From assembly GCA_004352715.1 (NCBI GenBank), contig SCFE01000053.1, forward strand, positions 1,062,004 through 1,126,003: DNA of 64,000 bases, read 5' to 3'. Below are positions 1-11,549 of the stretch, one piece after another (the first letter of the stretch is position 1; each line of letters starts with the position of its first letter). A program made the position numbers and the translations under genes. The notes under the pieces were generated by a model that saw only the letters and a program-made list of their open reading frames with translations, searched no databases and had not been told where the DNA came from. Source of the stretch: Hofstenia miamia (Eukaryota > Xenacoelomorpha > Acoela).

Positions 1-557
1 CCAACTTTCTGTTTATCAAGATTTGATGGGCAAATAGCAGAAAACGTCAGTTTTGAATGCTTTAGCAAAGCTCCCTGCTCATGTTTATGTAATGTCCGTA
101 AACTACTCCACTTAGCTGTTATCAGAACAGAATCCTCTTTAAAAAAATCAAGCTGCTGAGTTTTTTTTCAGAAAACCAATTGTTTCGTAAAGATTTCAAT
201 ATATGTACTGCGTCAAACATTAAAAACATTGGTTGGTCTGTGAAATAGTTTGAAATCCAAGGTGTAGCTTCATCTTTACTAGTTGCGAATTTTTTTGAAA
301 AATGATCTGTTTATGCGGTTATTGTCTGTTGTAATACCTAGAACAGCAACACCAACAGACTGAAGAGCTAATATCAAAGACTTAATATGATTAAATTGAA
401 AGTCCGAAGTTAAAGCATTAACAGGGAGTAGTTTAGCAATAAACTTAGTTTTGGAAAAGAAAGGCTTGACCATTATCGCGAGTATTCTGTGAGCTAATTT
501 GTTAACATCGTCCAATGCTTGACGAAAGATGCTGCCTCTTCTTAATATAAATTTCAT
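1..557 (-). pseudogene. P-element-type transposase, catalytic and GTP-binding-insertion part, partial
   Basis: This continues the THAP transposase and runs off the left edge. Recognisable blocks in order are GITTDNNRINRSFF (the RNase H-like TDNxxxN block), MFLMFDAVHILKSLRNNW (the FDxxHxLKxxRNN signature of the P-transposase GTP-binding insertion region), then a W-x2-L...LT...DKQKV stretch that is also typical. The frame changes twice: once near 290-300, just after the DNN block, and once in an eight-T run near 161-168. Both fall in or beside homopolymers, so they are either real lesions or sequencing errors. Together with the insertion at 664-869 they leave no intact protein. The family identity is clear; activity is unlikely. 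Confidence 0.75.
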
Positions 558-663
558 CTATAATTAATCAACAGTTTTTTGATCGCAGTGGTAATTTAGA
601 AAAAAATGAAATAAAAAAGTCGTTTTCTTCTGTAGATTTGTAAGCCGACGTTATTCGTTGCAA

Positions 664-869
664 GGTGCGCACCTAAGTTGGGCAATTATAAATTGCCTGC
701 ATATAATTATACTCCGATGTTATTTTTTATGAATGTTGAAAAATGCAAGAGCTAAATGATACACTAATAGGTTATACTTACGCGAATTATATGCATATAT
801 GAATAGAGCAATAATTACGCAATTATTTCACACAACATATATAGTTGCCCAACTAAGGTACGCACTGAT
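664..869. mobile_element. MITE-like element with ~28-bp inverted ends
   Basis: The left end GGTGCGCACCTAAGTTGGGC and the reverse complement of the right end, AGTGCGTACCTTAGTTGGGC, match at nearly all positions and continue a few bases inward. The ~205-bp interior is AT-rich and has no coding capacity. It lies between two blocks of the P-type transposase. I see no convincing target-site duplication, so the superfamily is undetermined and the exact ends may be off by a base or two. Confidence 0.6.
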
Positions 870-1142
870 GGTAACAGAAGCTTTTGTCGAAGTTTAGCAT
901 ACAATGATCTGGAGACAGAATACCACGTAAAGCATTCAAAAAATCATCCATGTTATATATACGACCATTTCTTTGTTTATTCAAGAGGTGAATGTTGTTT
1001 GATAGGAAGCATGACTTATTGTGCACATCTTCACTGATATTTGTAATACATAAGTCAGACGAAACGTAATGTATAAGTTCGGCAAGTTGACTCGAAAATT
1101 TTATAGATCCAATAGCGGGATGTTTGACACTGGTCAATTTGG
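870..1142 (-). pseudogene. P-element-type transposase, middle block
   Basis: This is an open minus-strand block between the THAP exon and the catalytic block, about 90 codons in all, of which the last few lie in the MITE below 870. An acceptor-like pyrimidine tract ending in CAG lies just before the coding frame at about 1143. It contains LRGILSPDHCMLNFDK, which fits the position of the linker before the RNase H-like domain in P transposases, but the match is by position rather than a strong motif. The block runs straight into a 206-bp inverted-repeat element at 664-869 that separates it from the rest of the gene. Assignment rests mainly on being collinear with clear P-transposase blocks on both sides. 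Confidence 0.5.
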
Positions 1143-1301
1143 AAAAAGATTCATAATTGAAAGAAATTTCTTCTGTACAATATAAATGACATTTTGCTTA
1201 CTTGTTTCGGTTAAATAAGTTAAAATCTAGTTTTCGTGTGACATGCATGTATAGATTCTGTAAATAAACAGAAAATTTGGTGCATTACTTGAATGAAGAT
1301 T

Positions 1302-1862
1302 TTATAACGGTTTTACTGTATTTCGTTTGAGAAAAATTATCCAGTCAAATATAGGACCATCATGATGGATGCTTGTTATCACAAAAAAATTATCACTTTG
1401 AGAAACAGAAAGAAATATGTTGTCAGGAACACGTTTTTTAAATTCCTCTTCAAACTCTTTGGCTTTCATAACGTCTAAATCCAAAAAAGTCTTCATCTCA
1501 TCTGGCTGTGAATTTCTTGACGCACTTGAAGATTTGGCAGTACTGCGAACATTTGCAGCTGGAGTAGGAATAATGGAAGGTGACACATTGAGAAAAACAG
1601 GAGGGTTTGCAGGAACAGGATATCTTCCTCCACTTCTTTTAAAAATTGCATTGTCAGGCCAGTGCTTTCGGCAAACGCCCATGTTGATTGTTAAGTTTTT
1701 GCAATCAATGATATTTGGAAGCGCATTTAGCCATCTACGACATTCTTCAGGGTCTTTTGGAAAACTAAAAATTGAAATTCTTTCGTTTAACTTTACAATG
1801 GACTTATTTCTGATAGTATCATATCCGGTTTTGCATCCACCAACAGAACATTTCTTCCCCAT
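1302..1862 (-). pseudogene. P-element-type transposase, N-terminal THAP exon
   Basis: This reads right to left from a Met at 1862. Residues 1-70 are a THAP C2CH zinc-binding DNA-binding domain: C5 and C10, then C64-x2-H67, with the conserved Trp at 44, an FP pair at 34-35, and a degenerate AVPTPIF-like end at about 80-90 (YPVPANPPVF). A low-complexity Ser/Ala/Pro linker and a Lys/Glu-rich helix follow. In this family the THAP domain binds subterminal sites of the element, and human THAP9 is a domesticated relative. The frame closes near 1302; a possible splice donor (ACA|GTAAAA) lies near 1319, but its phase does not fit the next block well. The downstream blocks on the same strand are broken, so I treat the whole as a dead copy. 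Confidence 0.85.
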
Positions 1863-3727
1863 TACAAATTGGTAAACTAATAATGAGTATTTTACTGATT
1901 AATTTGTTGGGTAAACAACATCAACAGCATTTGTATTTCATCCAATGGGAATGGTGTATCCTACATCAATCAAATAATTTCTCACAATCATAAAGCACCA
2001 TGTTTTTCAAGACATTAAATATTATTACGAATTAGGTGGGAATAAAAATGTAAACAACATCTGTCACACTACTCGATTTTCCAACAAAATTATTAACTTA
2101 TCAAACCAGCCCTTAAGTTTTAAATAATATTTTCTGTGTCATGTCCTGTTATTATGTACTCCTTGACCTTAGCCCTAAACAAAAGTCACCAATCCTGTTT
2201 GCTGTTTCCAATACAAACATTCCATGTTCTATGAAAAAAGTAATGTTATTGCTTAGGGGGGAACAAAAAAGCACACCGTGACTCGTTAGATTAACCTATC
2301 TACCATGAGGAGGTATCCAGCGACCCCACACAATGGTTTTTGTATCCATGTACTTTTTTATATTTAAATTGTTTTACCATTGTACATCTTTGTGTTTGTC
2401 ATGTACGTAGGGTTAAGATGGTGGAAAAAAAGTTTTATAGTAGGGGTCGCAAGAAACCCCATTGTAATTAGTGGAAGTTTTTGGTCTGGTAGTTAGAGGT
2501 TTATTGATCCCGTGACGTAATAAGAATAAAGCCTTTTATTATACAGGAATGTAGATTAAATTCTGATTGCAATGTAGTTATCACATTAATTTTATAATTG
2601 AATTGGCTTGTCATTAAAATAGAAGGCCTAAGAAGTTATTACGGTTACGCAGGTGCATTGTCAGTTACATATTTGTCATTGAAATAAACTGGTGGGCATT
2701 GTTTATTGTAGAGTTTGAAATAGTTCGTTGAAATATCACGTTGCGCGCCTAGACAGAGGTTAGTGAGTTCAGACGGCGTGTAATCTCCTCAGAAGATAAG
2801 ATTAGTAAGTATTTGCCAATTGCAGATATTGTTTATGCCTTTGTTATATACTACTTTCCCTTCAAAGATTGCGTGCTTGCCATAAATACTGTTTGACTGG
2901 TTGGCAGTGAAGCGACGCTGCTGTTTAATTTGTCTGTCAACCGAATTTAATAATTCTTAGGCCATTACGAATATTTAGCAGTTCCTAAACATTTATATAT
3001 ATATATATATATATATATAGTGTATATTCCTACAAATCTGAGCAAATCCGGGTACTAATGCTAGTTTACAATATTGGAAGGATTCAGATTTAATTAGTTT
3101 TTGAGAATACTTCCTAGAGTCAGCAAGAAATATTACTTTATTTCATGGAGATAAACAACATATATCTGCGCCCTTAGTGGATGGTAAAAAATGCTTCCTT
3201 CATATCGCTGGTTAAGATGCATATAGACGTAAGTTTCAAATTTTCAGAATGTATTTTATGGCAATTTAGACTTTCGTTTATGTATACTTCAATCTTGCAA
3301 CGTCATATTTCAAAGATATTGGATTGTTTAAAATCAGCCAATCAAAAATCAGAAACTTTGTAAAACATTTCACTGTGAAATATTTTTGAAAATGATTTTT
3401 CTCCATATTTTAGAATTGGCACTTACGTCTTTATGCATCTTAACCAGCGATATAGAACTTAGTTTTCCTATTAGAATACAGTATATATTATTCACATTTG
3501 GTAAAATTAAAAATGATTTCCTTAGGGATTGGAAATTCGGTGTCAATTCCATTTCAGTTTCTTTTTCAATTTTAACTAATAAAATTTCATTTTACTTTGA
3601 AAATTGTTTTCTTTTTACATACCTTTCTACTCACTATATATGTGTCTCAGATTTAGGGCTTTAGTTAAAATGTATGGTTCTCTGTGTAATTATATTATTA
3701 AAATAGTTATTGAAAGCCTTCTTTTAG
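1863..3727. other. No gene recognised; TA tract
   Basis: AT-rich sequence upstream of the first host exon. It holds a ~20-bp TA tract near 3000-3020 and a short inverted pair, GCGACCCC at about 2316 and GGGGTCGC at about 2444, that might mark a degraded MITE. A splice-donor-like site, TTAG|TAAGT, near 2807 could be a non-coding first exon, but nothing else supports it. Confidence 0.4.
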
Positions 3728-3831
3728 CAAATCGCACAATGATTCTCCTCCTGTACCAGCAGTTGATTTAAGATCCCTTTCAAAGACTTCTCAGGGCTCT
3801 GCAAAAGTTCAAGAGCGCAAAATGGATTACA
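3728..3831 (+). CDS. Host gene exon A (unidentified helical protein)
   Basis: A 104-bp exon with a pyrimidine-rich acceptor (CTTCTTTTAG) and a strong donor (ACA|GTAAGT). Read with one leading base, it is fully open and encodes a Ser/Pro-rich segment (DSPPVPAVDLRSLSKTSQ) ending KVQERKMDY plus one base of the next codon. That one base plus the two leading bases of the exon at 19188 make a Ser codon and keep the frame open, which is my main evidence that these are two exons of one gene. The exon enters in the middle of a codon, so at least one coding exon lies upstream, probably outside the window. I do not recognise the protein. The Ser/Pro-rich character suggests a linker before the helical region encoded next. 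Confidence 0.72.
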
Positions 3832-6800
3832 GTAAGTTTTTTACTTTTTCTCTCACATTCTGTAGATTCTAGAATTTCTTAAAATTTCTTCTAGTATTGT
3901 AATTTAATCTAGGTTAGCATCATTGTCTTCTGTGATGTAAATTTCGAAAGTTTTCATGAATGAATTTGATTGTTGTTTATTAATAATTTTATCAAAATTT
4001 TATTCCAAGCAAATTTTGTAGATATAGAATTCTTGTAAAAAAATTTGGTGTATGGCGCTCTTGTCTCAAAATAATGTGGTTTGCGCGGGATAACCTTAGC
4101 CATGCTTTGCCAAAAAAACTATTATATATTGAAAGGCTCAATTTCTATTGTTATTTGTAAGTGAATTTGAAAACTTTGCTGTGAAGTGTTTAGTTGTCCA
4201 TGCCTTTCATTCTCATAAGTAGTGGGCCAATTTATCGACATTATTTTTTCGGCTTAATTAGTGATTTACTTAAATTTTGATGTTAAAACCAAAAACTGCT
4301 TATTTGCAGAAGCTGATTTTTCTCCTAAGTTCCCACATACACTGAAAAACGGCAGTAAAAATTTTGCATCACGTTTGCACGTGCGGTAATAAACATAACC
4401 ATAACTAGTTTCAAGAGTGAGGAAAAATTCGCCACTTTGTTTGAATCAATTTCTGGATTATAGGAAACTACTAAATGTTACTGATATTTGATATTAATAT
4501 CGAAGCTCGATTTATTGTAATTTGTAATATGTAATCTATTTACATGAAACTCTATAGGCACGCTGCTAAGTTGCTTCAATAAACGTCGGTCCAAGATAAC
4601 GTATATCCCTTCCCCTCGCCGCATGTATTTGATTTATTATATAATTTATACAAGAATTTTCTCCAAATTAAACACACTTGGTTGGAATTTCAAGAATTGG
4701 CCTTTGCATGCACTCTGGAGAAACTGATTTGGTGTTTAACTTCAACCGTTTTGCTCTCCAGTATTCACAGAAACGCATGCACATTATATCTTATTTGAAA
4801 CAGTGCTTAATAAATTCATTCATTTTGAGTTTTAACCATAACTTCAAACTACGATTATCATTTTTTCTAGGAATATATTAGGCGGCAGTTAAGTTTGGTC
4901 GTATTCAGACGATTTTTACAAACCAAGCCAGCGGGTATTCGGAGGGTTTTTTTGCTGTTCTAAAATGGCAAATTAAATCATTGGCTTTGAGGTTTCTATC
5001 TTTTAACGTTGTAATTAGAAATGTACTCGTCACGTTGGTTACCTTGGCAGGTTTGATAAAACCCAGATCTCAAATAAAGTTAAAAACTCCAATGAGGATG
5101 TTTTACTAAAAGACAACCAACGTTAAGAACAACATTCACGAAAATATTCGAATGTCGCTTGACAAAAACCAAATTCTTTGTATTGCTGCTAGAAAGACTA
5201 AACCGTTTTGATTCGATTCGATTCGATTCACGAATCAGGTGACACATTAGATTCGAACTTGAAACTGGTGGATTCGCAAGGTGTTATTTCATACTGTGTT
5301 TGAAATGCTAGGCAACGTTCAAAATGTTCTGAAATTGACCTTGCACTCACCTTTCAGATTGCGTGCATTTTAAAATCTTTATTGACACTTAAAAATTATT
5401 TACTTGTGATAAATTGTAGTGCTTGCTTTTGCTCATGTCTTTTTCCAAACTGACTGTTACACTGTCTATTCGAAATTTGTTTAATACTTACGAATTTAGC
5501 AGTGGATCGACGATGTCATACTCTGTCCTCTACACCATCTTTTTTCAGTTTAGCCACCGTAATAAATGAGCTGTTCTATTTATTGACATTTTGATGAATG
5601 TGTTTCATTTATTTCCCCTATAAAGATAACCTAATTACCTGCGCATTTTCAGATTTAATAATATTTTACAATCTCGGTTTTGTATCCAATCACTAAGGAG
5701 AAGAAATTTCAGTCATATTTAATATTTTTTTTACATGTACCATCGAGAAGAAATCTTATCAAGCAAAAAGCAAAATGTATTCAATCACTTATCTAATTGT
5801 ATTGTATTTAATTATGAACCATTCTCACCAAATAGAAAATATGTGTTTTTATATTTAATCCACGCTTTATCAACTGGGATTGGATTGGAAGTTTCAAACC
5901 AAGGATATTAACCCTCCTTTTGATTTGACCCGCGAATAAAACTATAATCATAAAATGAATCGCGGGGCAAAATACACGAAAGAAACTACTTTTTCCACAA
6001 ATCCAAATCTACTGTTTCTAGAATTCAAATAGTCAGAATATCAAATATTTATTTTATTTTTATTAGCTGTTAGGGTGTTGCAGAGCCTGGCCTGTGATTC
6101 AATAATTCTCCTATGGATCGCGGTTTGCGACGTGGGTAAAAACATATATGATACGGGTTGTGGAGGGGTACATACCACTGTAATTTACTTAAACAAACCC
6201 ATGGAAAATTTGAAAGTTCGACTGTTTAATTATGTAGCATAGAATTTGCAAAAATCTCGCGTTTTCCAACAAAAAAATTGAATTTACGAAGCCTCTTTCA
6301 TTATAATTAAAAGTATTATGTGTGCGGAGGTAATACATTTACTTCCGTGCCTATATTTTCTTTTGTATTTTTGCATAAATATCTTCCTGAGGATGTTTTT
6401 ATCCCGTAGCCAACAAATACATGGCGTGACATATACTAAAGTCCAAATAATAAATTTCAATCTATTTTGAATACTAGTACTCAATACTCCGATATCCCGC
6501 TGCTAACAGACTTTTAGAAGCATTTTGTTTCTGTGCAATTTGGTCAATGGGAATTTAGCGCTATACAATGTTTTAAATACTCGATGCAATTACCTTTTTA
6601 AGTTTGAAATAGAGATTTAAAATGAATTTGATTGAAATAATATAAAATATTATATATATATATATATATANNNNNNNNNNNNNNNNNNNNNNNNNNNNNN
6701 NNNNNNNNNNNNNNNNNNNNNNNNNNNNNNNNNNNNNNNNNNNNNNNNNNNNNNNNNNNNNNNNNNNNNNNATATAATATATAGATTAGGCACCTGCGAA

Positions 6801-7703
6801 TCCACTGTATTTGGCATCAAAATACGATTCCTCGAATAAAATTAAACATTATATTACCTTGCTTGCATCTTCAACCGGATCGTGCAGATTCAGCATCGCA
6901 CTCGGATTCGCTTTGAAAATTGCATTTCCAAGCTTCAAATCTTTTATTTTTGGTGTTACAAACTCCAATTTTTTATGAAATGCATCCAATGTTTTTGTAA
7001 TATTTTAGTACGACTATTATGGAAAATAAAAAATTAAAAAGGGTTTTTTGAAGACTTAAGAAAATGGCGCTTCGTGAATACCGAATTTTGTGTATATACA
7101 TTAAATTTCTAATATGAAAATGTAAAAACTGAACAGACTATATTCTTTTCATAGTAATTAATAGCAAATTTTTTCTTTTTATATTTCATTTGCTCATTGT
7201 TTTTCTGCGACGTTGTTACGCAATTGGTCCCTTCTGTATACTTTCTGAATAGTGTAGTTTACAGTGTGTATTTTTTCAGAGGATAGTAATGCGTTGTGTG
7301 TAAGGAATTATAACTTTCATACGCTTTCTTCTCCTTCACAATTGATTAATGTTTTTCTGCCATCGCCTAATTACTATATTTCTTTATTAACTTCCACTAA
7401 TTGAAGCGTTATAAATGTTATTGCAGTTGCTTACTATTAATAGTAACCAGAACTGCTATAGAGTTAAGATTTATTAAACTCATTTTTGTAATATTACCAT
7501 TATATTCAAACTTAGTTTTATGCTCATGTTGGACTTCCCTTCAAAATTAAAAGCAGTTTGGGTTTTTATAAAAATTCACCATGAATCCTTTTTATTCACT
7601 AAAGGGTGTTTTTTAAATTTTTTAAATATTGTCGGATTTCTCTCGATTAAATTGGCCAAAGTTTTGTGAAGAGAATCTCTCTCTCTCGGTACATTTTTTG
7701 TAT

Positions 7704-7735
<32 letters not shown>

Positions 7736-8619
7736 GAAGTGATTATACTGAGCTTCATATATNNNNNNNNNNNNNNNNNNNNNNNNNNNNNNNNNNNNNN
7801 NNNNNNNNNNNNNNNNNNNNNNNNNNNNNNNNNNNNNNNNNNNNNNNNNNNNNNNNNNNNNNNNNNNNNNNNNNNNNNNNNNNNNNNNNNNNNNNNNNNN
7901 NNNNNNNNNNNNNNNNNNNNNNNNNNNNNNNNNNNNNNNNNNNNNNNNNNNNNNNNNNNNNNNNNNNNNNNNNNNNNNNNNNNNNNNNNNNNNNNNNNNN
8001 NNNNNNNNNNNNNNNNNNNNNNNNNNNNNNNNNNNNNNNNNNNNNNNNNNNNNNNNNNNNNNNNNNNNNNNNNNNNNNNNNNNNNNNNNNNNNNNNNNNN
8101 NNNNNNNNNNNNNNNNNNNNNNNNNNNNNNNNNNNNNNNNNNNNNNNNNNNNNNNNNNNNNNNNNNNNNNNNNNNNNNNNNNNNNNNNNNNNNNNNNNNN
8201 NNNNNNNNNNNNNNNNNNNNNNNNNNNNNNNNNNNNNNNNNNNNNNNNNNNNNNNNNNNNNNNNNNNNNNNNNNNNNNNNNNNNNNNNNNNNNNNNNNNN
8301 NNNNNNNNNNNNNNNNNNNNNNNNNNNNNNNNNNNNNNNNNNNNNNNNNNNNNNNNNNNNNNNNNNNNNNNNNNNNNNNNNNNNNNNNNNNNNNNNNNNN
8401 NNNNNNNNNNNNNNNNNNNNNNNNNNNNNNNNNNNNNNNNNNNNNNNNNNNNNNNNNNNNNNNNNNNNNNNNNNNNNNNNNNNNNNNNNNNNNNNNNNNN
8501 NNNNNNNNNNNNNNNNNNNNNNNNNNNNNNNNNNNNNNNNNNNNNNNNNNNNNNNNNNNNNNNNNNNNNNNNNNNNNNNNNNNNNNNNNNNNNNNNNNNN
8601 NNNNNNNNNNNNNNNNNNN
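3832..8619. other. Intron of host gene, first part; no other gene seen
   Basis: AT-rich intron sequence. It holds a GATTC pentanucleotide run (5210-5229), a TA tract leading into a gap of 101 Ns (6671-6771), a second TA tract near 7710-7734 and a large gap (7763-8619). Short open frames here lack any family resemblance. The gap probably hides the 5' part of the Penelope-like element that starts on its right edge. Confidence 0.5.
5210..5229 (+). repeat. (GATTC)4 microsatellite
   Basis: Four perfect copies of GATTC, followed at once by an inverted copy (CGAATC), so the 3' half can form a small hairpin. Confidence 0.9.
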
Positions 8620-9306
8620 TTATACATCCCGTATACTTCAAATTGCAACATATCCTACAAAATCAATACAATCAAGGCCTTATTTAATAGAGTAAAAATG
8701 ATATCTTCAAATTACCAACATCTAACATCTGCAGCTAACAAAATTTTTAACATTTTAGAAAGTAACGGTTACCCTCACAAATTGATCAAGAAATATTCTA
8801 TTGCATTATTTTCAAATGACACCACTATGCACATTCCTGAAAAAAGCATTGATGAAACCAAGACTGATGTTTATTTAAAGCTTCCCTATATAGAAAACCA
8901 AGTAAAAAATTTAAAGAAAAAAATTAGAATAATGAATACAAAATTAAAAAGAACAAAGATCATTCCAATATTGACATCATATAAAACAAAAGATATGTTT
9001 CTAAATAAAGATCAAATCCCAAAAAATTTAGTTTCCTCCTTAGTTTATATATACAAATGTGATGATTGTGAAAAATCATACGTCGGGGAAACAAAGCGAC
9101 ATCTGGGTACAAGAATTAAGGAATATATGAATGGGCACCTAAAATCTGAAATTTTTATGCACAAACATCAACTAAGAGAAGAAAATTTTTACATCCAACT
9201 AAGATCAGAACATCATAAAATAGGAGAGGCATTAATAATTAAACAATCAAACAAAGATCAATTATTGAATAAACAACTAAGCATGATATCATTGAACTTA
9301 TTTTAA
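8620..9306 (+). pseudogene. Penelope-like element, C-terminal region with GIY-YIG endonuclease (5' part in gap)
   Basis: One frame is open from the gap edge at 8620 to the TAA ending at 9306, about 228 codons. It carries the conserved block before the linker (NTIKALFNRVKMISSNY), a Lys-rich linker with LKLPYIENQVKNL, and then the endonuclease module: YKCDDCEKSYVGET, a Cys-x2-Cys pair followed by a GIY-YIG-like core, and a following Arg helix (RHLGTRIKEY). Penelope-like elements pair an RT with a C-terminal GIY-YIG nuclease that cleaves the target. The RT should lie to the left, inside the 857-base gap, so I cannot tell whether the copy is complete. This visible part has no frameshift or stop and looks younger than the second copy at 34616-35746. 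A 3' tail and a TA tract follow. Confidence 0.85.
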
Positions 9307-9434
9307 GAGCATGCAATATTAAAATATATAAAGTGTAGTCTATTGTAAATATATTTAGTTTTTTACCGCATATTTGTACTGATGATGTTTTATATAAACG
9401 AAACCGGTCTATCCTTTCCTTAGCGTCTATGCTA

Positions 9435-9466
<32 letters not shown>

Positions 9467-9954
9467 CTTTTCTGCAATTATTGCCTTTCAACCATTAATA
9501 ATAAATAATTTTTTCAGTAAATGCATATTTTGATTACATGTAGATTCCAAAATTAATATTACTTTCAAAAATTTATTGTGAACCAGGTATTTGGAATACA
9601 ATTTAGTCAAATTTAATGGTGATAATATTGTATACAGGATGTTAGATATCAAATCTGACAGTTCCAATCAAATCTTAAATTGACACTGTTCATTTATTTA
9701 ATCGACTTGCTTCTATACACAGACTTGGAAATTGCGTTCCATCAACGTCTAAACATTTAGACACTGAGTAATTTCTCAGGAAGCGTATTCATTTCCTAGA
9801 CATGTGTTTCCAAGGAAAATCAACATCCTTCAAGTTTTTACCCCATTATACACTGCACAAAAATTTTTTAAATATAAATTAGAACCACGTTTTTTCAATT
9901 ACTCTAATTTTGTGCTAAAATTTTAAAATATTTAATCGGTAATTGCTCATTATA
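9307..9954. other. Penelope-like 3' tail and intron sequence
   Basis: The ~150 bp after the stop look like the untranslated 3' end of the Penelope-like element, up to a TA tract at about 9440-9460. The remainder to the mariner end is AT-rich intron with nothing recognisable. Confidence 0.5.
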
Positions 9955-10141
9955 CAGGGTGTCCGAAAAGTCCCGCATCACAATATATTTTCTTAAGGCA
10001 CTTTCGAATTCATTCGACGCCACGACGTTTATTCAACTAGTCTCTGCGTGTAACGTCACCGGTGTGACGCACGTCTCTAGTCGAAGGCGCGCAACGCAGA
10101 GTATAAATTTTATTAATGTCCAGTTTTATTATTAATCTAAC

Positions 10142-10240
10142 AGATTGTGCATCATCTGAATGAAGATGATCCTGATCGTCGCATACAAATGTGTTGGTGG
10201 TTCCTCGAACAGATTGCTAAAGACGACGATTTCCTCTTAA
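10142..10240 (+). pseudogene. Mariner transposase, piece before the nested insertion
   Basis: A short in-frame piece encoding VHHLNEDDPDRRIQ, then WWFLEQIAKDDDFL. This is the conserved stretch just before the first catalytic Asp in this transposase family. It stops exactly at the TTAA where the nested element begins, and the frame resumes on the other side with VLFSDEANFYV. The ~150 codons expected upstream (helix-turn-helix domains) are absent. Confidence 0.75.
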
Positions 10241-11545
10241 GGTAGAATTAGTGGTAAAGGGGCTAAAATCATTATTTTTCAAACCAATTCTATTGTAACT
10301 TGGCATATAGCATCCTGATAGACTAAAAAAAATTTTGCAATTTTTTTTGCATAAATTATGCAAATTAGGTCATCAAAGATGGCCGAACGGTTCCCGAAAT
10401 GGTACATAACTTTGGTACAAGCTTGTACCCACAAATATTAAGCAATTGTAATGAAATTTTGCATGCTGATAGCTTATGAGCTGCTCTAGGGCATGTACCA
10501 AAATCAGTGGTCTGCTATGATAATTGTATTTTTTATAAAATTTGACTTTTGAAGTCAGATCGAATTAAAAATTACAACCTCATTATGCATGCATGAACTT
10601 CATAAAACTTTAAGTATTCAGNNNNNNNNNNNNNNNNNNNNNNNNNNNNNNNNNNNNNNNNNNNNNNNNNNNNNNNNNNNNNNNNNNNNNNNNNNNNNNN
10701 NNNNNNNNNNNNNNNNNNNNNNNNNNNNNNNNNNNNNNNNNNNNNNNNNNNNNNNNNNNNNNNNNNNNNNNNNNNNNNNNNNNNNNNNNNNNNNNNNNNN
10801 NNNNNNNNNNNNNNNNNNNNNNNNNNNNNNNNNNNNNNNNNNNNNNNNNNNNNNNNNNNNNNNNNNNNNNNNNNNNNNNNNNNNNNNNNNNNNNNNNNNN
10901 NNNNNNNNNNNNNNNNNNNNNNNNNNNNNNNNNNNNNNNNNNNNNNNNNNNNNNNNNNNNNNNNNNNNNNNNNNNNNNNNNNNNNNNNNNNNNNNNNNNN
11001 NNNNNNNNNNNNNNNCATGAACTTCATAAAACTTTAAGTATTCAGTGAAACCACTCTATTTTGGTACAGGACCTGCACAAATACATGCTTAATGCATACA
11101 CCAAATTTCAACATGATATCTGTATTAGTTTTTTAGTAATCATGCACCAAAAAACATGGGTTAGTGGAAAAAATTAGTTTTGAGAAAACGGCCAAAAACT
11201 GAAAAATTCTTACATCGTCTGGTTGAAATGTCAGCTGCTATCCCAAATAATCCCTTTGTAACTTCCTTTCTGTAATGCTTACTGAATGAGTTCATTCGCT
11301 TTCTATGGTCAAATTATTATTTTATAATGAAAATATAGGCACGTAACCAAGCAAAAACATATTGGTTGCTAAGCATTTTTCAAGTAGGGGGGTTGTGAAA
11401 AATGCTTTATTACCAGTAAATAATACCTTTTCTGCATCCAATTTTAGCAGTTTTGTTATTGGAATGCTCATTAGTTGTCTCATGCAAATTTTGAGATATG
11501 GTATAGTTTGTCAATTTTCACCACTATCCTGCCACTAATTCTACC
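10241..11545. mobile_element. TTAA-flanked non-autonomous DNA element nested in the mariner
   Basis: Both ends are immediately flanked by TTAA (10237-10240 and 11546-11549). The terminal inverted repeat is GGTAGAATTAGTGG, seen on the left and as the reverse complement of the right end. TTAA duplications are typical of piggyBac, Kolobok and related families. The interior has no coding frame, and 394 bases are N, so the true length is unknown. A 30-bp segment starting CATGAACTTCATAAAAC occurs on both edges of the gap (about 10592 and 11016), suggesting an internal tandem repeat that did not assemble. Removing the insert restores the mariner reading frame order, so insertion came after the mariner. 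Confidence 0.85.
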
Positions 11546-11549
11546 TTAA

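Noticed and set aside
1417-1875. 152-codon + strand open frame
   Set aside because: It is the antisense shadow of the THAP-domain exon, which has clear zinc ligands on the minus strand.
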